Shown here piece by piece: positions 59,619-64,000 of a stretch of 64,000 nt of DNA. A program made the position numbers and the translations under genes. Numbering within the stretch: position 1 is the first letter of the stretch; each line of letters begins with the position of its first letter. The notes under the pieces are model-generated. The model searched no databases. It had not been told where the DNA came from and saw nothing but the letters and a program-made list of their open reading frames with translations. This DNA comes from Phycicoccus avicenniae_A (GTDB taxonomy: Bacteria > Actinomycetota > Actinomycetes > Actinomycetales > Dermatophilaceae): contig NZ_JBNVZV010000015.1 in NCBI RefSeq assembly GCF_050496545.1, positions 1 through 64,000 on the forward strand, read 5' to 3'.

Positions 59619-60386
59619 TCAGTGCAGGGTCAGCTCCTCGACCTCGGCGAGGACCAGGAGGTAGGCCGGGTGCTCGGGGTCGATGAGGTCGAAGTGGTCG
59701 GCGCCGCGGGCCAGGGCCGTGCTCGCCGGCTCGTCGGGGTCGCGGGTGGCCAGCCACGCCTCGGCGACCGACGGCGGGACGACGTCGTCGCGCTCGCCGG
59801 CGACCTGGACCACGGGGGCGCCGAGCCGCTGCCGGCCGGGGTCCGCGGCGGCCCAGGCGTCGGGCACCTCCTCGGGCGAGCCGCCGAGGAAGTCCCGGGC
59901 GGCGTCGTCGCCGAGGTGCTGGCGGTCGGCCTCGGCGAGGTCGGCGACGGGGCCGAGCCCGACCGCGCCGCGCAGCCCGGGGACACGGTCCCCGCAGGCG
60001 AGCCAGGTGACGAGGTGCCCGCCGGCGGAGTGCCCGACGAGGACGAGGGGGTCGGGCAGGTCGGTGTCGGCGCGGGCGGCATCGAGGGTCGCGAGCAGCG
60101 CGTCGGCGGTGCCGGGCCAGCCGCCGCCCGGCATCCCCGTGCGCGGGTACTCGAGGTTGGCGACGTGGAACCCGTCGCGCGCGAGCGCCTCGGCGAGCGG
60201 GGCGAGGCTGCTGCGGTCGTAGCGCGGACGCCAGAACCCGCCGTGCACCAGGGCGACGGTGACGCCGCGGGCGCGGTGCGGGTCGGGCTCGTAGACGTCG
60301 TACACGTCGGTCTGCTCCGGCCCGGTGACCTCCGTGCGGTCGGGCTGGCGGGCGCTGCGGGTCATGACCTCGGGCTCGTCGCTCAT
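59619..60386 (-). CDS. Alpha/beta hydrolase, BD-FAE/esterase-like
   Basis: 255 residues from ATG 60386. Oxyanion motif VHGGFWRPRYD, nucleophile elbow LVGHSAGGHLVTWLA (Ser in GHSAG), Asp in AGERDDVVP and a His near GADHFDLI. It should be a carboxylesterase or formamidase; the substrate is unknown. A GTG at 60395 is a worse start because it lies inside the -10 TACGGT (60399-60394). It is divergent from DUF4177. Confidence 0.85.
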   Translation of the reverse strand: MSDEPEVMTRSARQPDRTEVTGPEQTDVYDVYEPDPHRARGVTVALVHGGFWRPRYDRSSLAPLAEALARDGFHVANLEYPRTGMPGGGWPGTADALLATLDAARADTDLPDPLVLVGHSAGGHLVTWLACGDRVPGLRGAVGLGPVADLAEADRQHLGDDAARDFLGGSPEEVPDAWAAADPGRQRLGAPVVQVAGERDDVVPPSVAEAWLATRDPDEPASTALARGADHFDLIDPEHPAYLLVLAEVEELTLH

Positions 60387-60393
60387 TGCGGCC

Positions 60394-60423
60394 ACCGTAG
60401 CCCCGGCGGGCCGCCGGTAGGGT
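60394..60423. promoter_or_regulatory. Divergent -10 boxes of the hydrolase and DUF4177 genes
   Basis: TACGGT on the minus strand (60399-60394) 7 bases before ATG 60386, and TAGGGT on the plus strand (60418-60423) 7 bases before ATG 60431. Both imply leaderless starts. Confidence 0.5.
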
Positions 60424-60430
60424 GGCGCGC

Positions 60431-60583
60431 ATGCAGAAGTGGGAGTACGCGACCGTGCCGCTCATCGTCCACGCGACGAAGCAGATCCTCGACCAGTGGG
60501 GCGAGGACGGCTGGGAGCTCGTCCAGGTCCTCGTGATGCCCGAGGGCAACCTCGTCGCCTACCTCAAGCGCGCGAAGGGCTGA
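60431..60583 (+). CDS. DUF4177 small protein
   Basis: 50 residues: MQKWEYATVPLI at the start, then ILDQWGEDGWELVQVLVMP and the Tyr-Leu-Lys end. It is a typical DUF4177 protein (about 50-60 residues) of unknown function. In M. tuberculosis the same gene sits between the ArsA-like pair and RidA. It is too small for usual ORF cut-offs. Its stop is 2 bases before RidA. Confidence 0.9.
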   Translation: MQKWEYATVPLIVHATKQILDQWGEDGWELVQVLVMPEGNLVAYLKRAKG

Positions 60584-60585
60584 GG

Positions 60586-61059
60586 ATGGGCGCCGTCGAG
60601 GACCGCCTCGCCGAGCTCGGGCTGACGCTGCCGGAGGTCGTGCCTCCCCTGGCCGCGTACGTGCCCGCCGTGCTCGACGGCTCGCGCGTCTACGTCTCCG
60701 GGCAGGTGCCGATGGTCGAGGGCGTGCTCGCGGCGACGGGCCAGGTCGGCGAGCTGGTCGGGCTGGTGACGCCGGACCGCGCCCGCGAGCTGGCCGAGAT
60801 CTGCGCGCTCAACGCGATCGCGGCGGTGAAGTCCGTCGTCGACGACCTCGACCGCGTCGAGCGGGTCGTCAAGGTCGTCGGCTTCGTCGCGTCCGACCCG
60901 TCCTTCACCGGGCAGCCGGGTGTGATCAACGGCGCCAGCGAGCTGTTCGGGAAGGTGTTCGGGGACAAGGGTGTCCACGCCCGCTCGGCGGTGGGGGTCG
61001 CGGCGCTGCCGCTCGGCGCCCCCGTCGAGGTCGAGGTGATCGTCCACGTCCGCGACTGA
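60586..61059 (+). CDS. RidA (YjgF) family protein
   Basis: 157 residues. SRVYVSGQVPMVEGVLAATG, IAAVKSVVDDLDRVERVVKV and HARSAVGVAALPLGAPVEVE follow the RidA pattern. It probably removes reactive enamine/imine intermediates. RidA normally carries an Arg in the ARSAVG segment, which is present. ATG 60586 after a GAGG Shine-Dalgarno sequence in the 2-base gap region. Confidence 0.9.
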   Translation: MGAVEDRLAELGLTLPEVVPPLAAYVPAVLDGSRVYVSGQVPMVEGVLAATGQVGELVGLVTPDRARELAEICALNAIAAVKSVVDDLDRVERVVKVVGFVASDPSFTGQPGVINGASELFGKVFGDKGVHARSAVGVAALPLGAPVEVEVIVHVRD

Positions 61060-61078
61060 CGGCGGCGCCGGCGGCCCC

Positions 61079-61774
61079 GTGCTCAGGGTGCCGCTGCGCG
61101 ACGGCGGGCTGCGTGAGCGCGCCGAGGCCTGGTTCGCGGCCGGGCGTCCCGAGGCAGTTCAGCCCCGGCCGGCGGCCACCGTGATGCTGGTGCGGGACAC
61201 CGCACCCGGGCCCGAGGTCTACGTCCAGCGGCGGGTCGCGACGATGGCCTTCGCGCCGTCGATGGTCGTCTTCCCCGGTGGGCGGGTGGACGCGGCGGAC
61301 CATCTGCTCGACGTCGCCACGCCGGGGCTGGCCGACCTCGCCGCGCACCTCGGCGTGTCGGTGGCCGACGCCGCGCCGTTCGCGGCCGCGGCGGTGCGCG
61401 AGGTCGAGGAGGAGTGCGGGGTGCGGGTGGCCGTTGCCGACCTGCGCGGGCGCGGGCACTGGGTGACACCGGCCTTCGAGCCGCGCCGCTACGACACCTG
61501 GATCCTCGCCGCCGGGATGCCGGCCGACCAGGAGGCGCGGGAGACCAGCGGCGAGTCCGACGGCGGGGGATGGGCCCGGGCCTCGGTGCTTCTGGAGCGC
61601 GCCGAGCGGGGTGAGGTGCGGATGATGCCGCCGCAGGTGTGGGCGCTCGAGGCGCTGGACGGGTTCGACTCCGCGGCTGCCTTCCTCGCCGACCGGCCCC
61701 GTATCGCCCGGGTGACGCCGGTGCTCGAGCAGGCCCCCGACGGCACCCCGGTCCTCGTCACCGCCCTCCCCTGA
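61079..61774 (+). CDS. NUDIX hydrolase
   Basis: 231 residues. The Nudix box is visible as FPGGRVDAADHLLDV and, further on, AAAAVREVEEECGVRV (R-E-x-x-E-E-x-G). This long-insert version resembles the NUDT19/CoA-type Nudix. Its likely substrate is CoA or a nucleotide. GTG 61079 or GTG 61088 is the start; no strong Shine-Dalgarno sequence. Confidence 0.85.
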   Translation: MLRVPLRDGGLRERAEAWFAAGRPEAVQPRPAATVMLVRDTAPGPEVYVQRRVATMAFAPSMVVFPGGRVDAADHLLDVATPGLADLAAHLGVSVADAAPFAAAAVREVEEECGVRVAVADLRGRGHWVTPAFEPRRYDTWILAAGMPADQEARETSGESDGGGWARASVLLERAERGEVRMMPPQVWALEALDGFDSAAAFLADRPRIARVTPVLEQAPDGTPVLVTALP

Positions 61775-61824
61775 GCGGCCGCTGCGACAGGCAGAGCCGC
61801 CCCACGGGCCTGTCCCAGGCGCAG

Positions 61825-62736
61825 TCACGCCGCTTCTGCCGGTCCCTGCGCTCGCAGCGGCGGCGACGACACCGGTCGTCCGGCGCGGACGTCCGCCCAC
61901 GACCGCAGCGTCCAGCAGGTCCACTCCTGCTCGAACATCACGTCCTCGTAGACATACCGGAGCGATGACCACGCGTGGACGGCGAGCTCGGTGTGTCGTC
62001 GGCAGTCCTTGCGCAGCCCGCGACGGGTGCCGTGCGTCTCGAAGCCGTCGGCCTCGACCGCCAGCCGGAGCTCCTCACTGCCCAGGTCGACCACGGCGAA
62101 CAGGCCCGGCTCGGCGATGACCAGCTGGGGCGTCAGCACGAGCCCGACCTCGAGGGCCAGCGCCCTCAGCACGGACTCGAAGGGGTTGGCGGCGCGCCCG
62201 TCGGCGTGGCGGGCCACACGACGCGCGGCGGTGGCGCCGGGACCACGCGTCGACCCTGCGGCCTCGCGCAGCTCCCCGAGGGACACGGCCCCTGCGCGCA
62301 CGGCGGAGTCCGCCACGGCGAGGGCCTCGTCGAAGGGCAGCACGCGAGCGCAGTCGAGGACGGTTCGGACCGGGGCGGTGACCCCGGCGGCCAGCTCGGC
62401 CTCTGTGAGGTCGTGCCAGTGGGGGCGGATGCCTTCCCGATCCGCCGGCCGCAGCCGGCGCTTGCGGCGGACGGTCACCCACGCGCAGTCCGGGACGGTC
62501 TTGACCTTCCAGCCGTGCGCCAGCGCCGCCGAGAGGTGCGACAGGGTCGCCGTGCGAGCTGCCGCGAGGGCCCGATGCTCGTCGACCTCGGGCAGCGAGT
62601 AGCGACCGCGGGCCGTGCGCACCACGGACCCCGACGCGCAGGCGCGCCGCAGCGCCCTCGCGGAGTGCGCCCCACGGAGCTCGGTCCAGGTGGCGCAGCC
62701 GCCGAGCCGGCGCAGGGTCTCGGCCACCGAGGTCAT
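61825..62736 (-). CDS. AbiEi-like winged helix plus DUF559/Vsr-like endonuclease-fold protein
   Basis: 303 residues. The N-terminal 60-70 residues read as the AbiEi antitoxin-type winged helix (ATWTELRGAHSARALRRACA, RTARGRYSLPEVDE). The C-terminal ~100 residues hold a PD-(D/E)XK-like core (AVVDLGSEELRLAVEADGFE, LRKDCRRHTELAVHAWSSLR). It is common in actinobacteria as an orphan without an AbiEii toxin, which I do not find here. ATG 62736 with GGAG upstream. Confidence 0.8.
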   Translation of the reverse strand: MTSVAETLRRLGGCATWTELRGAHSARALRRACASGSVVRTARGRYSLPEVDEHRALAAARTATLSHLSAALAHGWKVKTVPDCAWVTVRRKRRLRPADREGIRPHWHDLTEAELAAGVTAPVRTVLDCARVLPFDEALAVADSAVRAGAVSLGELREAAGSTRGPGATAARRVARHADGRAANPFESVLRALALEVGLVLTPQLVIAEPGLFAVVDLGSEELRLAVEADGFETHGTRRGLRKDCRRHTELAVHAWSSLRYVYEDVMFEQEWTCWTLRSWADVRAGRPVSSPPLRAQGPAEAA

Positions 62737-62868
62737 CGCTCCAGCATGACCGGGCCGGCGTCGGTCCTTGGCTCGTCATCCACAGGCGGGTCGACCGACA
62801 GGCAGAAGGCGCTCGCCGGGGTCCCGGAAGGCCTCGCGGGTCTCTTCTGCCTGTCCGTGCGACCGGCC

Positions 62869-62874
62869 TAGAGT
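62869..62874 (+). promoter_or_regulatory. -10 box of the MBL hydrolase gene
   Basis: TAGAGT 6 bases before ATG 62881; leaderless mRNA expected. Confidence 0.55.
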
Positions 62875-62880
62875 GGCCGG

Positions 62881-63702
62881 ATGAGCGCCTCGCCGCCGCC
62901 GTCCGCGCGCGACCCCTGGGCCGGCGGACCCGTCACCGAGCGGGCGCACTGCGTGCTCGCCCCGAACCCCGGCCCGATGACCCTCGACGGCACCAACACC
63001 TGGGTCCTCCTCGAGCCGGGTGCCGCCGAGGCGGTCGTCATCGACCCCGGACCGCTCGACGAGCAGCACCTGCGGGCCGTGCTCGCCCACGTCGAGGAGC
63101 GTGGAGCCCGCGTGGGCCTCACCGTCCTCACCCACGGCCACCACGACCACGCCGAGGGCGCCCCCCGCTTCGCCGAGCTGACCGGTGCCCCCACGCGCGC
63201 GGTCGGCACCGGCCACGACGACCTGGGCGACGGCGACCGCGTGACCACCGGCGGCCTGGACCTGCGGGTCGTCGCGACCCCCGGCCACACGAGCGACTCG
63301 ATCTCCTTCGCCCTCCCCGCCGACCACGCCCTGCTGACCGGCGACACCGTCCTCGGCCGCGGCACCACCGTCGTCGCCCACCCCGACGGCGAGCTCGGCG
63401 CCTACCTGCACTCTCTCGAGCGCATCGCCACGCTCACCGGCGGCGGCGACGTGACGCGCATCCTCCCCGGCCACGGGCCCGTCGTCCCCGATGCGAGCGC
63501 AATGGTCGCCTTCTACCGGACCCACCGCGCCGAGCGGCTCGAGCAGGTGCGCCAGGCCCTCGCCGACGGCGCGGTGCAGGAGGCGGACCCCGTCGAGGGC
63601 GTGCTGACGCGGGTCTACGCGGAGGTGCCGCAGGAGGTGTGGCCGGCGGCCAGGATGTCGATCCGCGCCCAGCTCGACCACCTCGGGGTGGCCTGGGGCT
63701 GA
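62881..63702 (+). CDS. MBL-fold hydrolase (LACTB2-like)
   Basis: 273 residues. The metal motif HGHHDHAEG (H-x-H-x-D-H) lies near residue 84, with TPGHTSDSISFALP and LLTGDTVLGRG further on, and GHGPVV near the C-terminus. The LACTB2/glyoxalase-II-like group has nuclease or thioesterase members. It matches Rv3677c by position, next to crp. ATG 62881. Confidence 0.9.
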   Translation: MSASPPPSARDPWAGGPVTERAHCVLAPNPGPMTLDGTNTWVLLEPGAAEAVVIDPGPLDEQHLRAVLAHVEERGARVGLTVLTHGHHDHAEGAPRFAELTGAPTRAVGTGHDDLGDGDRVTTGGLDLRVVATPGHTSDSISFALPADHALLTGDTVLGRGTTVVAHPDGELGAYLHSLERIATLTGGGDVTRILPGHGPVVPDASAMVAFYRTHRAERLEQVRQALADGAVQEADPVEGVLTRVYAEVPQEVWPAARMSIRAQLDHLGVAWG

Positions 63703-63708
63703 CGGGGG

Positions 63709-64000
63709 TCAGCGGGCGCGGCGGCGCAGGCGCTCGATGTCCATGAGGAGGACCGCGCGGGCCTCGAGGCGCAGCCAGCCGCGCGAGGCGAAGTCGGCGA
63801 GCGCCTTGTTGACCGTCTCGCGGGAGGCGCCGACCAGCTGGGCGAGCTCCTCCTGGGTGAGGTCGTGGGCCACCATCACGCCCTCGTCGACCGGCCTGCC
63901 GAAGCGCTTGGCGAGGTCGAGCAGGGCCTTGGCGACGCGGCCGGGCACGTCGGTGAACACGAGGTCGGCGAGCACGTCGTTGGTGCGGCGCAGCCGGCGG
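63709..64000 (-). CDS. crp: Crp/Fnr-family regulator, C-terminal DNA-binding part (5' end outside window)
   Basis: About 97 residues visible. The C-terminal winged helix is clear: ADLVFTDVPGRVAKALLDLA, then DLTQEELAQLVGASRETVNK and ALADFASRGWLRLEARAVLL. The frame is open past the right edge (RRLRRTNDV upstream), so the cyclic-nucleotide domain is outside. Gene order agrees with M. tuberculosis Crp (Rv3676). Confidence 0.92.
   Translation of the reverse strand, partial: RRLRRTNDVLADLVFTDVPGRVAKALLDLAKRFGRPVDEGVMVAHDLTQEELAQLVGASRETVNKALADFASRGWLRLEARAVLLMDIERLRRRAR

Overview
The window is very GC-rich DNA from an actinobacterium. The evidence is mycothiol-dependent and WhiB-type proteins, GAF-ANTAR regulators, TAnnnT promoters lying directly before start codons, and a right-hand gene order matching the Mycobacterium tuberculosis ponA2-whiB4-crp neighbourhood. 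A motile member of Micrococcales, perhaps Intrasporangiaceae, is my inference; no rRNA is present to fix it.

Layout. 1-4 kb: the end of a membrane protein, a ThrE-type exporter, a vapBC toxin-antitoxin pair and an LCP lipoprotein. 4-33 kb: a nearly complete flagellar locus. A divergent flgN-fliW-csrA unit faces fliA-fliC-fliD-fliS-flgK-flgL. Then come flgB-flgC-fliE-fliF-fliG-fliH-fliI-fliJ, a dual peptidoglycan hydrolase, fliK-flgD-flgE, flbD-motA-motB-fliL-fliM-fliN-fliO-fliP-fliQ-fliR-flhB and flhA. Six near-identical FliA (sigma-28) promoters, CTCA-(15/16)-RCCGATGR, precede flgN, fliC, flgB, flbD, fliM and flhA, so the whole locus reads as one sigma-28 regulon. Chemotaxis genes, flgM, flgF/flgG and flhF/flhG are not in the window.

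33-47 kb: a genomic island beginning at a tRNA-Thr gene with an adjacent tyrosine integrase. GC is visibly lower. Its main cargo is a two-gene unit of unknown function (1029 and 384 residues), the best candidate here for an undescribed system. Around it are a mycothiol-dependent-type enzyme, a potassium channel, small unknown proteins, two GAF-ANTAR regulators and decayed remnants (SMI1/KNR4, sortase, rhamnulose-phosphate aldolase/dehydrogenase).

47-52 kb: a probable catabolic unit with a FadR-type regulator divergent from a cyclase-family hydrolase, an NCS1 permease and an FAD oxidoreductase. 52-64 kb: a tRNA-Pro and conserved core genes: metallophosphoesterase, YqeY, PonA2-like PBP, WhiB, two ArsA/Get3-like ATPases, an alpha/beta hydrolase, DUF4177, RidA, NUDIX, an AbiEi/DUF559-type protein, an MBL hydrolase and the C-terminal end of a Crp regulator.
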